Positions 37,271-46,596 of a stretch of 64,000 nucleotides of DNA are shown in pieces. The first letter of the stretch is position 1. Each line of letters starts with the position of its first letter. The notes under the pieces were generated by a model. It worked only from the letters and a program-made list of their open reading frames with translations. It did not search any database and was not told the DNA's origin. Both the position numbers and the translations under genes were made by a program. Source of the DNA: Alphaproteobacteria bacterium (GTDB lineage: Bacteria > Pseudomonadota > Alphaproteobacteria > JAJFFI01); assembly GCA_030066595.1 (NCBI GenBank), contig JASJBI010000031.1, forward strand, positions 150,445-214,444. The letters run 5' to 3'.

Positions 37271-37300
37271 GCCGAAGGAAGATCCGAGGAAGACCGGACC

Positions 37301-38656
37301 TTAGCTCCGGCGCCTGAGAGCGTCCAGACCGTAGATCGCGAGCAGCACCAAGAGCGGCTCGATCGGCAAGCGATAACGGCTGTTGGCGACGAACAGATGG
37401 ATCAGCGCGAAATAGGCGATGCCGCCGACCACAATCAGGAGCTGGGGCCAGTGCCGGCGCACGATCATGGCGCCGAGCCCGATGAGCCCGAGCGCGCGCA
37501 ACAGGATCACGTAGAGAAAACCGAGGGCGGTCAGCACCGTCGCGGCGGGATGGGCCTGTTTGAGCGCGGCAAGGCCCGCCTCCAGGTAGGTTCTTGACCC
37601 CTCAGAGACAAACACCTGAAAGGGTTCCGCTTCGGTCAGTGCCAGGATGTTGGTCAGGTTGCTGACCCCGGGGATGGCGAAGAATTGCGCCCAGGCCCAG
37701 GCGAAGGACACAGCGAAGGTCCGGGTCGGATAGGAGAGGAAGGTCTCGAATCCGTGGTCTACGAGATGCTCGTATCGCTGCCGCTCGGAGAGCTGCTGCC
37801 ACTGGCCCGGCGACGCCAGGGCCAGGATCTCGCGCTTCTGCTTGCCCGCAGCCTCGGCCTCGCTGATGCTCACGCCCCGGTCGTATTTCTCGAGATAGGC
37901 GATCTGGTCCCACAAGAAGTCCGATTTGAGGCGGGCCGTCGACAAGGAGAACCCCTCCCCCGCCGCATGGTTGTGTGCCATCCAGGGCAGCAGAAGAAGA
38001 ACCGCGACCAGGAGCGACGCCAGACCGGCGGCCAATTGCCGCTTCCACTGCCGGGCCTGGCCGACGGTCGCCGCCAAGATGGGAAAGGCCAGCGGCCAGA
38101 CGTAGAGTAGGAACTGACCAGTGGTGCGCACCAGGCAGGCGAGCCCAAAGAGCACGCCCGCAGCGAGCGCCGGTTGCCAGCCTGGACGACGGGCGAAAGA
38201 GAACAGCATCCACAGGGTTGCGGTCACGAGAAATGCGTAGAGCGTGTCACTCTGCACCAGGTGCGCCGTTCCCAAAGCGCTGGGATTGAAGATGACCAGC
38301 GCCAGCGCCAGATCGCCATAGCCCGGCAGGCAGTCTTCCGTGATCGCACGCGCGAGCCAGCCGGTTAGAAAGAGCAGTACAACCTGGGCCAGGACCAGCG
38401 GCAGGAAGGAGCCGCCGCCCAGCCAGAGCAGGCCCGCGAGCATTAGCGGATAAAGCGGCGGGCGAAAGGTCTGCAGGGTGGACGGATCATCGAGCTGCAC
38501 AAAGGCGCCATGCCGGAGCAGCGCCTGGGCCGGCTGCAGCCAAGACGCTGCGTCGGCGCCGTGGCGCATGGCCGTGTCCGCATCCGCTGCCCACAAGAGC
38601 AGGCCGTTCACGGCAAGAAAAGAGATCGCGATGAGAGGAAGCGTCGCCGTCCGCAT
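37301..38656 (-). CDS. Polytopic GT39-like glycosyltransferase
   Basis: 451 aa with about 10 membrane helices. The first lumenal loop contains the acidic DADTAMRHGADAASWLQPAQ followed by FRPPLYPLMLAGLLWLGGG, the usual arrangement in PMT/ArnT-type enzymes. The C-terminus has IHLFVANSRYRLPIEPLLVL, a common end motif of these proteins. ATG 38656 opens on the first helix; an upstream ATG 60 nt away adds a basic non-membrane arm. It ends 30 nt before the GT2-methyltransferase gene, so the sugar-lipid synthase and the transferase are probably co-transcribed. Confidence 0.82.
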   Translation of the reverse strand: MRTATLPLIAISFLAVNGLLLWAADADTAMRHGADAASWLQPAQALLRHGAFVQLDDPSTLQTFRPPLYPLMLAGLLWLGGGSFLPLVLAQVVLLFLTGWLARAITEDCLPGYGDLALALVIFNPSALGTAHLVQSDTLYAFLVTATLWMLFSFARRPGWQPALAAGVLFGLACLVRTTGQFLLYVWPLAFPILAATVGQARQWKRQLAAGLASLLVAVLLLLPWMAHNHAAGEGFSLSTARLKSDFLWDQIAYLEKYDRGVSISEAEAAGKQKREILALASPGQWQQLSERQRYEHLVDHGFETFLSYPTRTFAVSFAWAWAQFFAIPGVSNLTNILALTEAEPFQVFVSEGSRTYLEAGLAALKQAHPAATVLTALGFLYVILLRALGLIGLGAMIVRRHWPQLLIVVGGIAYFALIHLFVANSRYRLPIEPLLVLLAIYGLDALRRRS

Positions 38657-38734
38657 GCGGCCTACCGTGGTCTCAATGCCATGTTCTCTACGACTGGCAC
38701 TTCGGCCCATCCGCACCCGACGGGGCCGAGGCGA

Positions 38735-39745
38735 TCAGGTCACGTACTCCGACCCCACCCGCACACCACCCTCACGCATCCGGTCGTGCCACCAGTCGAC
38801 GGTTCGCGTCAGGCCCTGCTCGAGCGACACCTGCGGACGCCAGTCCGTTACGCTTCGGAACCGGCTCGCATCAGCCAGGAGCGCGCGCACCTCCGACTTG
38901 TCCGGCCGCAGACGCGCCTGCTCGACCTCGATGGGCTTGTTCGCGCCGGTTATGGAACGCACCTGCTCCACCATGTCGCCGACGGTCACCGCCGCGCCGC
39001 TGCCCGCGTTGTAGGCCGCCCCGTGGTCAACGGCGTCGGCGCTGCCGGCCGCGAGGAAGGCCTCGACCGTATCGCTCACATAGGTGAAGTCCCGCTGCGG
39101 CGAGAGATCGCCGACCCGGATCGCGTCGCAGGCCGGATCGAGCGCCTGCCGGATCACGCTCGAGATCACCGCGCGTTCGCTCTGCCGCGGCCCGTAGGTG
39201 TTGAAGGGTCGCAGGATCACGACCGGCAGGTCGAACGACCGGGCGTAGGCTTCCGCCATCATGTCGGCGCCGATCTTACTCGCGGCATATGGCGACTGGC
39301 CTTGCAACGGGTGGTCTTCAGTGATCGGCGTGACTTGCGCGGTTCCGTAGACCTCGCTGGTCGAGGTGTGAACCGTGCGCTCGACACCCGCGGCACGGGC
39401 GGCCTCCAGAACGTTGAGGGTGCCGGTTACGTTCACGTCCACATAGGACTGGGGTGCAGCGTAAGAGTGGGGGATGGCGATCAAAGCGGCCAGATGGAAC
39501 ACGAGGTCGTGGCCTTCGACCAAGCGAAGCGTGAAGCCCACGTCACGGAGATCACCGCGCACCAGCCGCATCTGCGTCCGGCTGTCCTCGGGCAGCGAAT
39601 CCAGCCAACCATGGCTGTCAAAGGCGTTGTAGAGCGCGAGAGCCGTCACCTGTGCGCCTTCCGTGACGAGGCGCTCGGCGAGATGGGAGCCGATGAAGCC
39701 ATCGGCGCCGGTGACCAGGACGGATTTATCCGCGTAGCCGCTCAC
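38735..39745 (-). CDS. LegB-like NAD-dependent 4,6-dehydratase
   Basis: 336 aa extended SDR. NAD motif LVTGADGFIGSHLAERL, then ALALYNAFDSHGWLD, closely resembling the ALxxYNSFxSWGWLD of LegB-type UDP-GlcNAc 4,6-dehydratases, and STSEVYGTAQVTPITEDHPL, SPYAASKIGADMMAE and RPFNTYGPRQSERAVI. LegB makes the 4-keto-6-deoxy sugar that leads to bacillosamine or legionaminic acid. An aminotransferase and acetyltransferase at 50.5-52.3 kb could act next. No NeuB-type synthase or NeuC-type epimerase is in the window. Confidence 0.87.
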   Translation of the reverse strand: MSGYADKSVLVTGADGFIGSHLAERLVTEGAQVTALALYNAFDSHGWLDSLPEDSRTQMRLVRGDLRDVGFTLRLVEGHDLVFHLAALIAIPHSYAAPQSYVDVNVTGTLNVLEAARAAGVERTVHTSTSEVYGTAQVTPITEDHPLQGQSPYAASKIGADMMAEAYARSFDLPVVILRPFNTYGPRQSERAVISSVIRQALDPACDAIRVGDLSPQRDFTYVSDTVEAFLAAGSADAVDHGAAYNAGSGAAVTVGDMVEQVRSITGANKPIEVEQARLRPDKSEVRALLADASRFRSVTDWRPQVSLEQGLTRTVDWWHDRMREGGVRVGSEYVT

Positions 39746-39809
39746 AGTGATCCAGAATGCCGTTGCACAGTGCGGCGCGCCCGGAACAGGGCCGCGCCGG
39801 GCACAATAG

Positions 39810-41279
39810 CTATCCGCGCACCGCCCGGATGTCCACCATGTCCATGCGGTCTTCGTCGGCGCGCCATCCCAGTGTGTCCACCAGGTCGCGGACGTAATGG
39901 GTCTGGATCAAGTTCATCCGGTTGCCGGATCGCGGGTAGCCGACCGACGTGACCAAAATCAGGTCGTCAATGGCCAGCCGTCCTTGCGCCCAGAGCGCAT
40001 GCAGGCATTGGACGATATGGTCCGTCGAATCGCGGGAGAAGGACACATCGAGGCAGACGCCCGTCGTCCCAGGCAAGAGATTGAAGCTGCGTGCCGCCAT
40101 GGGGTCGTCCGAGACGGCCAGGATTGGCTGACGCAACCGGCGCAGCGCCACCTTGCGCGCGGCATAGCCCGACCGGGTGATGGCGACGATCTTGGTCACG
40201 GGCAGTCCTCGGCAGATCAGGGCCACCGCCTGCTCGACCGCATTGGGAATGCTGTCGGCCAGGGGCTCTTCCGTACCGCTGGCCGCCGCGTAGACATGCT
40301 GCACCGCTACATCCGAGATGCGCCGCATCACCGCCACGGCCTCCGCATAGTAGGGGCCGACCGCGGTCTCACCGGACAGCATCGTGGCGGCACACCCGTC
40401 GAGCACCGCGTTGGTGATGTCGCTGACCTCGGCCTTGGTCGGGTAGGGATTCTCGATCATCGTGTGCAGCATCTCGGTCGCCACGATCACCGGTGTATCG
40501 TGCCGGTTGGCCAGGGCGATGATTTCCTTCTGGAACAGAGCCAGCCGATCCAGACTCGTCTCCACCGAGAGGTCGCCGCGGTCGATCATGATGGCGTCGC
40601 TGGCATCAATGATCTCCTCCAGGCGCGCAAGCCCGCCGCGGTTTTCCACCTTGGAGATGATCCGGGGCGAATCGGCCCCGATCAGGTCGCGAATGGCCGA
40701 AACGTGCTCCGCGGACTCGACGAAACTGATGCCGACGAAATCAACGCCGTTCCCGAGCGCGAATTCGACCATGCGCCGGTCCCGCTCGGTCACGACGCCG
40801 TGCGACAGAGAAACGAAGGGCAGGTTGATGCCCTTGCAGCTCTTCAGTTGGCCGGCCATGTCGGCGCGGATGACGATATCCTGTCCGTCCACGCGCTCGA
40901 CGTGAAAGCGCAGCGTGCCGTCGTCCGCGAGGATCGTATCGCCGGCCTCCACGTCGCGATGCAGATCCGCATAGTTCACCGGTACCTTCTCCGAGCCGTC
41001 ATGTCCCTCCGCGGTCGTCAGTGTGAGGACGTCCCCTTTCTGGAAGACCGGTTCGACCTTTAGCGACGCCGTCCGCACCTTTCGGCCGGGCACGTCGAGC
41101 AGGATCGGCACGTCGGGAAGTACGTCGCGAATGAGCGCGATGGTTTCGGCGTGCCAGTCCAGATCGGCATGACTGCCGTTCAGGCGGGCGACGCTCATGC
41201 CCGCGCGGGCGAGCGTGGCCAGCGCCTCGCGGCTGCGGGTCGCGGGACCGATGGTGGCGACGATCCGCGCCCGGCTCAC
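39810..41279 (-). CDS. Pyruvate kinase-family protein in a sulfate-activation operon
   Basis: 489 aa from GTG 41279, overlapping the sat stop by 4 nt. The pyruvate kinase barrel is evident: RIVATIGPATRSREALATLA, ARLNGSHAD, ILADDGTLRF, GVDFVGISFVESAEHV, IISKVENRGG with the catalytic Lys, MIDRGDLSVETSL (normally ARGDLGVE), VIVATEMLHTMIENPYPTKA and ATMLSGETAVGPY. A C-terminal allosteric-like domain follows. Several core positions differ from housekeeping enzymes, so this looks like a specialised paralogue. Third gene of cysC-sat-pyk: it might recycle ADP to ATP for sulfate activation. Confidence 0.87.
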   Translation of the reverse strand: MSRARIVATIGPATRSREALATLARAGMSVARLNGSHADLDWHAETIALIRDVLPDVPILLDVPGRKVRTASLKVEPVFQKGDVLTLTTAEGHDGSEKVPVNYADLHRDVEAGDTILADDGTLRFHVERVDGQDIVIRADMAGQLKSCKGINLPFVSLSHGVVTERDRRMVEFALGNGVDFVGISFVESAEHVSAIRDLIGADSPRIISKVENRGGLARLEEIIDASDAIMIDRGDLSVETSLDRLALFQKEIIALANRHDTPVIVATEMLHTMIENPYPTKAEVSDITNAVLDGCAATMLSGETAVGPYYAEAVAVMRRISDVAVQHVYAAASGTEEPLADSIPNAVEQAVALICRGLPVTKIVAITRSGYAARKVALRRLRQPILAVSDDPMAARSFNLLPGTTGVCLDVSFSRDSTDHIVQCLHALWAQGRLAIDDLILVTSVGYPRSGNRMNLIQTHYVRDLVDTLGWRADEDRMDMVDIRAVRG

Positions 41280-42358
41280 GCCGCCGCGTCCTGGATGAAC
41301 AGGGGCACGCCCTGCAGGCTCTCCACCACGTCCGCTCTCATAAAGCGGGGATCCGGAGTGCGGCCCGCGATCAAGAGGGCGCGCATGTCCGTGCCGCTGA
41401 TCTCGGTGACCGCGGCCGGATCCGTGTCCCGGTGGGGGCAGGTTTGCTCGGTTACGATGCCGTCGCAGACGCGGCAATGATAGGGGCCGTGCAGCGGCAT
41501 GATGGCGATGCCGAGTTCGCCCTCGAAGCGGCGCAACAGCGTGTGAGCGTCGTAGGGACCGTAATAGCTGCCGACACCCGCATGATCGCGGCCGACGATG
41601 AAATGGCTGCAGCCGTAATTCCGCCGGATGATGGCATGGAAGACCGCTTCGCGGGGTCCCGCATAGCGCATGTAGGTGGACAGGATCCCAAAGATGACCC
41701 GTCCTTTCGGGTAGTAGCGGTCGATCAAGGTGCGGTAGCCAGCGATGATGGCCGCGGGCGTGTAGTCGCCATATTTCTTCTTGCCGACCAGCGGCTGAAT
41801 GAAGATGGCGTCGGCCTGCTCGAGCGCCACGCGCTGCAGATATTCGTGCGCCCGATGGGGCACGTTGCGCGTCTGAAAGCCGACCACCCGACGCCAGCCG
41901 CGCGCCCGCACATAGCGCTGGACGTCGGCGGGCGACAGCTCGTAGTCGGAGAACTCGAACAAGACCCGCCTGTGAAGCTGGACCGCGCCGCCGAGCATGT
42001 GGCTGCCCGTGGCGTAGAAGTCGGAAACACCGGGATGCCGGGCGTCGACGGTGCCGAAGACCTTCTGCGCCACCGCCTCCTTGTCGCAAGTGAAGCAGCT
42101 GTCCGGGATCAGGGTGCCGACCTGCTCCCCGCCGTGAACCAGCGCCACCCGCGGCAGCCCTCTGAGCCGACGCGCGGTGTCGCCATCGACCGCCAGCGCG
42201 ATCGGCAGCGGAAAGACCGTCCCGTCCGGCAGCCGCATCGTCTCAACCACCGAGGCGAAGGCGTCTTCGTTCATGAACCCCTCGACCGGCGCGAAGGCGC
42301 CGAGGGCGAGCTTTTCGAGCTCGAGATACTGCGTGGTGCCGATTTGAAGCTCACCCAT
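41276..42358 (-). CDS. sat: Sulfate adenylyltransferase (ATP sulfurylase)
   Basis: 360 aa, single-polypeptide type. It forms adenosine 5'-phosphosulfate from ATP and sulfate. GFQTRNVPHRAHEYLQR holds the QxRN and HxxH active-site motifs; MRYAGPREAVFHAIIRRNYG, HFIVGRDHAGVGSYYG and the zinc-like CRVC...TCPH are also present. It is some 30 residues shorter at the N-terminus than typical Sat. ATG 42358 overlaps the cysC stop (ATGA). It does not carry a fused APS kinase; that enzyme is the separate upstream gene. Confidence 0.94.
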   Translation of the reverse strand: MGELQIGTTQYLELEKLALGAFAPVEGFMNEDAFASVVETMRLPDGTVFPLPIALAVDGDTARRLRGLPRVALVHGGEQVGTLIPDSCFTCDKEAVAQKVFGTVDARHPGVSDFYATGSHMLGGAVQLHRRVLFEFSDYELSPADVQRYVRARGWRRVVGFQTRNVPHRAHEYLQRVALEQADAIFIQPLVGKKKYGDYTPAAIIAGYRTLIDRYYPKGRVIFGILSTYMRYAGPREAVFHAIIRRNYGCSHFIVGRDHAGVGSYYGPYDAHTLLRRFEGELGIAIMPLHGPYHCRVCDGIVTEQTCPHRDTDPAAVTEISGTDMRALLIAGRTPDPRFMRADVVESLQGVPLFIQDAAA

Positions 42359-42888
42359 CACGCCACCGCGCGCAGACGGCTGCGCAAGTCTGGAATGGCG
42401 TCTACGATGCGGCGGGCCAGCGCGTCGGCCGGCTCGGCCTGGCCGGCGTCGAGGGTCAGATCCGGATGTGCCGGCGGCACCCACGGGATGTCCATGCCGA
42501 CGACGTCAGCCATCTTGCCCGCGGCCGCGGCGGCATAGAGGCCTTTGGCGTCCCGGGATCGCACCAGGGCGAGATCCGCCTCGAGATAGACCTCGAAATA
42601 GCCCCGCAGATGTTCGCGATTCCAGGCGAGCAACTCGGGGCTCGCGTAGAGGGCGCCCACAAGGACGACCAGGCCCTGGTCGGCCAACAGCTTGGCGAGG
42701 CGTTGGATTCGCTGGATCTGGACGACCCGGTATGCCTCGGCATAGCCCAGATCGGGACCGAGAGCGGCGCGCACGTCATCCCCGTCGAGCAGGACCAGGC
42801 CCGGCATGACAGGATTCAGCAGCGCCTTGAGCGCCTGGCAAAGGGTCGTCTTGCCGGCGCCGGACAGTCCGGTGATCCAGATGACCAT
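42358..42888 (-). CDS. cysC: Adenylyl-sulfate kinase-like protein
   Basis: 176 aa P-loop kinase: WITGLSGAGKTTLCQALKAL (Walker A at residues 6-13), then LLDGDDVRAALGPDLGYAEA, AKLLADQGLVVLVGAL and EVYLEADLALVRSRDAKGLY. The DGD-x-VR and GLY motifs match APS kinase, but the usual R-x-x-N-I-R-R segment reads AYRVVQIQRI, so substrate binding may differ. With sat it would supply PAPS. First gene of the leftward operon; no sulfotransferase or PAPS reductase is recognised in the window. Confidence 0.85.
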   Translation of the reverse strand: MVIWITGLSGAGKTTLCQALKALLNPVMPGLVLLDGDDVRAALGPDLGYAEAYRVVQIQRIQRLAKLLADQGLVVLVGALYASPELLAWNREHLRGYFEVYLEADLALVRSRDAKGLYAAAAAGKMADVVGMDIPWVPPAHPDLTLDAGQAEPADALARRIVDAIPDLRSRLRAVA

Positions 42889-43264
42889 GCCGGTATGTTT
42901 GCCCCAGGCATGGTTATCGGCGGGTTAAGGGGCGGTTACCGATGGCGGCCGGCGCTAGTCAAAGTGGAAAGGAAATGAAGGGATTTCGGCGGTCTGGCCC
43001 TTTAAACCAAACAGGACGGCCCCACTCAGTCTTGACAGCCGAATTGCATCGCGGGTCATCGACGGTGCAGCCTGGCATGAGACCGCATCCCGAGAGAAGA
43101 CGTCCGGCACCTCGCAAGACGCCCATTTTCCTCGTTTTGACCAGAGCATTTGCCTCGGGCAGGGCTGAGTGATAAGACGTCGGCTGCCGTAACGTGACGG
43201 TCATTTTTCCATTCGGGCGTGCGATGTCGAGCAAGCCCACCCGAAAACGAAACGAGTTCCCGCA
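42889..43264. other. 376-bp divergent intergenic region
   Basis: Separates leftward cysC from the rightward operon beginning at 43265. Composition is locally AT-richer than the genes. Overlapping short frames on the minus strand (42955-43240) show no family features and no ribosome sites. A TTGACA at 43032-43037 looks like a -35, but no good -10 follows at 16-18 bp. The copies of the TGTTCA palindrome seen elsewhere are not present here. Both operon promoters presumably lie here. Confidence 0.6.
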
Positions 43265-43507
43265 ATGTCGAGAAACACTGCATTCGGCGCGAGTCTTTGT
43301 CTAGCAGTCCTATTGAGTTCGCCGGCGTATGCCTATGTCGATCCGGGGTCTGGCACACTGTTGATTCAAATGCTGATTGCGGCTGCGGTCGGCGTTAGCT
43401 TCTATTTCCGGAAAGCGCTCTTTCGGATCACGTCGCTGTTTGGCGGACAGAGCAAAGAAAAAAAGTCGTCCTCCGATCAACAGGTAGAATCCAACTCCGA
43501 CAGGTAG
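43265..43507 (+). CDS. Small exported/membrane protein with YVDPGSGT motif
   Basis: 80 aa. Signal peptide with probable cleavage after SSPAYA (residue 23), then YVDPGSGTLLIQ, one membrane span (about 34-52) and a charged Ser/Lys-rich tail. Small proteins with the Y-x-DPG-[ST]-G motif recur beside glycan and sulfatase-like genes in many bacteria; their role is unknown. First gene of the long rightward operon, 25 nt before the methyltransferase gene. Confidence 0.75.
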   Translation: MSRNTAFGASLCLAVLLSSPAYAYVDPGSGTLLIQMLIAAAVGVSFYFRKALFRITSLFGGQSKEKKSSSDQQVESNSDR

Positions 43508-43532
43508 GCGCGAGAGCTGGCTCTCAACCGAG

Positions 43533-44966
43533 ATGTCCGAGCCGGTCGTTTCATTTCGCGACCCGTCGGGATCCCTCGTGTTGACGGACGACCGGGTTCT
43601 CCGATTGATCTGGGATGACGGTTTCGCGGACTTTCAAGCCTTCATCAATACGGACCGCGCGCGGGAAGAGATCGCCGCCGGGCGCGTGGTCGGCACGCGA
43701 CTGATCGAGAGATCCGATGCCGAGGCGGAGCTGGGCGAACTTGGCGACGTGGCGGGCGAGAATCGAGGAACTCTGGCCGCCGTGGCCGAACATGACAAGC
43801 TCTCGTTCGCTTCCTATCCCTACGAATGGCCGGCCGACATGCTGTACGCGGCGGGCGTGCTGACGTTGGATCTGGCGGCGGCTTTTCAGCGGGACGGTCT
43901 CGGCCTCAAGGACGCCACACCGTTCAATGTCCAGTTCCGCGGGCCCACGCCACTGTTGGTCGATGTCCTGTCGTTCGAACGGCGCGATCCGATGGATTTC
44001 ACCTGGCTGGCCGAGGGCCAATTCATTCGCACCTTCGTGCTGCCGCTGCTCGCGCTCCGTTACTTCGGTATTCATCCGCACCAGCTTTTTCTGACCCATC
44101 GGGATGGGCTGGAGCCGGAAGAGGTCTACCGGATGAACAGCGGATTCCGCCGACTGACCCCGCCCTTTCTCGGGCTTGTCACGCTTCCGACCTGGCTGGC
44201 GGGAAAGGGCGAGCGCTTGGACCACGGCCGCAAACGGCAAGCGAAGTCGGACGAACAGGCGACGTTCATACTTGCTTCCGTCTTCAAGCGGTTGCGCCGG
44301 GCGTTGGACCGGGTCCGACCGGGCAACACGGGCGGATCTCATTGGTCCCGCTATATGCAGGAGCACAGCTACGATGAGCATGACTTTCGGACGAAGGAGC
44401 GGTTCGTCCACGACACGCTGACGGAGGCAAAGCCGCGCCAAGTGCTCGACGTGGGCTGCAATACCGGACACTTCAGTGCCCTAGCCGCGCAGCTCGGTGC
44501 GGATGTGGTGGCGATTGATCTGGACCCGGCCGTGGTCGGTGCCGTTTGGCGACGGGCCAGCCAGGACGGCTTGCCAATCCTGCCGCTGGTGCAGAATCTG
44601 GCGCGACCGAGCCCGGCGGTGGGCTGGAACTACCGGGAAGGGTCATCCTTTCTCGATCGCGCTACAAAAGGCTTTGACGCCGTCCTCATGCTTGCCGTGA
44701 TCCACCACATGATGGTCACGGAGGGCATCCCACTCGAAGAGATCATCTCTCTGGCCGCCGGGTTGACCCGGGGGAGCGCCGTGATCGAGTTCGTGGCGCC
44801 CGGTGATCCCATGTTCGTCCGGATCGCCCGAGGCCGGGACTCTCTCTATCGCGGACTCGATGCGGAGGCCTTCGAGTCGGCCGCCGAAACGCGCTTCGCG
44901 ATCGCGGGCAAAGAACAGCTCGAAAATCCGCATCGCATCCTCTACCGACTTCAGCTTCGCCAATAA
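43533..44966 (+). CDS. Class I SAM-dependent methyltransferase with N-terminal extension
   Basis: 477 aa. The C-terminal domain (about residues 290-470) has VLDVGCNTGHFSALAAQLGA (SAM site) and LMLAVIHHMMV. The first 280 residues contain LVLTDDRVLRLIW and LKDATPFNVQFRGPTPLLVD, a kinase-like DATPFN segment that resembles the nucleoside-dependent arm seen in some glycan methyltransferases, then a basic linker. The domain order is that of bifunctional glycan end-modifying proteins (kinase-like plus methyltransferase), but a kinase function is not certain. The sulfatase-fold gene follows 16 nt later. Confidence 0.75.
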   Translation: MSEPVVSFRDPSGSLVLTDDRVLRLIWDDGFADFQAFINTDRAREEIAAGRVVGTRLIERSDAEAELGELGDVAGENRGTLAAVAEHDKLSFASYPYEWPADMLYAAGVLTLDLAAAFQRDGLGLKDATPFNVQFRGPTPLLVDVLSFERRDPMDFTWLAEGQFIRTFVLPLLALRYFGIHPHQLFLTHRDGLEPEEVYRMNSGFRRLTPPFLGLVTLPTWLAGKGERLDHGRKRQAKSDEQATFILASVFKRLRRALDRVRPGNTGGSHWSRYMQEHSYDEHDFRTKERFVHDTLTEAKPRQVLDVGCNTGHFSALAAQLGADVVAIDLDPAVVGAVWRRASQDGLPILPLVQNLARPSPAVGWNYREGSSFLDRATKGFDAVLMLAVIHHMMVTEGIPLEEIISLAAGLTRGSAVIEFVAPGDPMFVRIARGRDSLYRGLDAEAFESAAETRFAIAGKEQLENPHRILYRLQLRQ

Positions 44967-44982
44967 GCCCGCCTCCGCCGCC

Positions 44983-46596
44983 ATGACCGAACAAGCCCGA
45001 AATACGCTCAAGACAGCGCTGTTCTGCTATTCGGCGGCCAACCTGTATCTTCTGCCGTTCTGGGTGCTTGCCTTCGGTCGCAACGGGATGCCGCTCGACC
45101 GCAAGTGGGTCGAGCACTATTACGAGCTGTCCCAGATCTTCGACTACGTCGACTACGGTGCCGCCGTTCTGCTCTCGCTGCTGTTGGCGGCGGTCATTTT
45201 CGGCGTGCGCATGGTCCTCGCCAGACTTTCGGAAACAACGTGCCAGATCTTCGAGTTGGCGCTATCGGCCGCCGGAATCGCGGTGCTGGCGGCAGCGATC
45301 TGGGTCGTCAGCGACCCGCCGTCCGGCAACATCCGCGTCACGGACACCTGGATATTCGCGCTGCTTGGCCTGGTCGGCTTGGTCATGCTTGCGCTGATCG
45401 CGGCCGCGGTCTTCGCCCGGACTCTGGTCCTTCGCGCCTTACGCGCCGTCGTCCTGTGGTGCACGCCGATCGGCGTAATTATGGCGGCGAACGCATACGC
45501 GGCATACTACAAGACCGCGCCCGAAGGTGCGGGCCTGTTCGCGGTGGATCGGACTCTCGCGCCGCTGCAGAAGCACGAGACAGGAAAGCCGAGGAAGGTC
45601 GTGCTGATGATCCTCGACATGTGGGACCATCGCGTCACTTTCGAGGTGCGGAGTCCGGACCTGGACCTGCCGGAGATCGATCGTTTTCGCGCCTCCGCCT
45701 TTTTTGCGACAAACGCCGAACGGGCGGGCAACGGCACGCGGTTTTCCGTTCCCGGCATGCTGATCGGACGCAAGATCATGTATGCCGACTATTTTCGGCC
45801 GGATATGCTCAAGGTCGTCCCCGCCGAAGAGCAGTCCCTGTTTCCTTGGACAAAGTTTCCCGGCACCTTCGCCGACGCCCGGGAAAACGGCTTCAATACG
45901 GCGGTCGTAGCGACCGCCTACCATCCCTATTGCCGACTGTTTCCGGCATACATTTCGTCCTGCTGGATCGACGACACCCCCTTCCAGTGGACCAAGAAGA
46001 ACGTCGTCGGTCAGATGGGACAGGTGGTCGCCGGCGTCGCCCGTCAACTGCCTTACCTGAACCGCCTGTTCTTCGAGCCGAAGAAGCGCTACAGCGACGA
46101 ATGGGGAATTCATCTCCATTTCGCGTTCCGCGAGAAGATCAAGGAGCTGGCGGTCGATCCTCGCTATCAGTTCGTCTTCGTGCACTGGCTGCTGCCGCAT
46201 CCGCCTTACATCTACGATTACAAGGAAGGCGAATACCGCTATGACGCCGACTTCCCCGACGACTACTACTGGGGCAATCTCAAGGCGCTGGATTTGGCGC
46301 TTGGGGAAATCCGGCAGGAAATGGAAGCGGCGGGAGTCTGGGACGATGCCTTTGTTATCTTGACGTCGGACCACGGTTTCAATCTGGGCAGCTGGCCCGA
46401 GGTGGTTCCTTTGGATGGGATGGATCCACGCTCGGTCTTCATGGCCAAGTTCCCGCACCAGACCACGGGGCTGGAGTATTCCGAGAAGTTCCTGATGGTG
46501 AGCCTCAGAGAGGTCCTACAGGGTATCCTCGGCGGCACGCTCACCATGCCGGAGCAGATGCCTCAGTATCTGAGCTACCCGGTCTACTATCACTGA
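44983..46596 (+). CDS. Membrane sulfatase-fold protein (phosphoglycol/phosphoethanolamine transferase-like)
   Basis: 537 aa. Four or five N-terminal membrane helices (about 10-170) and a C-terminal alkaline-phosphatase-fold domain. VVLMILDMWD (first metal Asp), NGTRFSVPGMLIG (nucleophile region), HWLLPHPPYIYDYKEG, and ILTSDHGFNLG (second metal Asp-His) are intact. Proteins of this layout add phospho-alcohol groups to glycans or lipids in the periplasm; true sulfatase activity is less likely. ATG 44983 has no clear ribosome site and may be coupled to the methyltransferase stop 16 nt upstream. Confidence 0.82.
   Translation: MTEQARNTLKTALFCYSAANLYLLPFWVLAFGRNGMPLDRKWVEHYYELSQIFDYVDYGAAVLLSLLLAAVIFGVRMVLARLSETTCQIFELALSAAGIAVLAAAIWVVSDPPSGNIRVTDTWIFALLGLVGLVMLALIAAAVFARTLVLRALRAVVLWCTPIGVIMAANAYAAYYKTAPEGAGLFAVDRTLAPLQKHETGKPRKVVLMILDMWDHRVTFEVRSPDLDLPEIDRFRASAFFATNAERAGNGTRFSVPGMLIGRKIMYADYFRPDMLKVVPAEEQSLFPWTKFPGTFADARENGFNTAVVATAYHPYCRLFPAYISSCWIDDTPFQWTKKNVVGQMGQVVAGVARQLPYLNRLFFEPKKRYSDEWGIHLHFAFREKIKELAVDPRYQFVFVHWLLPHPPYIYDYKEGEYRYDADFPDDYYWGNLKALDLALGEIRQEMEAAGVWDDAFVILTSDHGFNLGSWPEVVPLDGMDPRSVFMAKFPHQTTGLEYSEKFLMVSLREVLQGILGGTLTMPEQMPQYLSYPVYYH

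Noticed and set aside
42955..43240. Overlapping minus-strand frames in the divergent intergenic region
   Set aside because: No ribosome site, unusual residue mix and mutual overlap in two frames; treated as noncoding.
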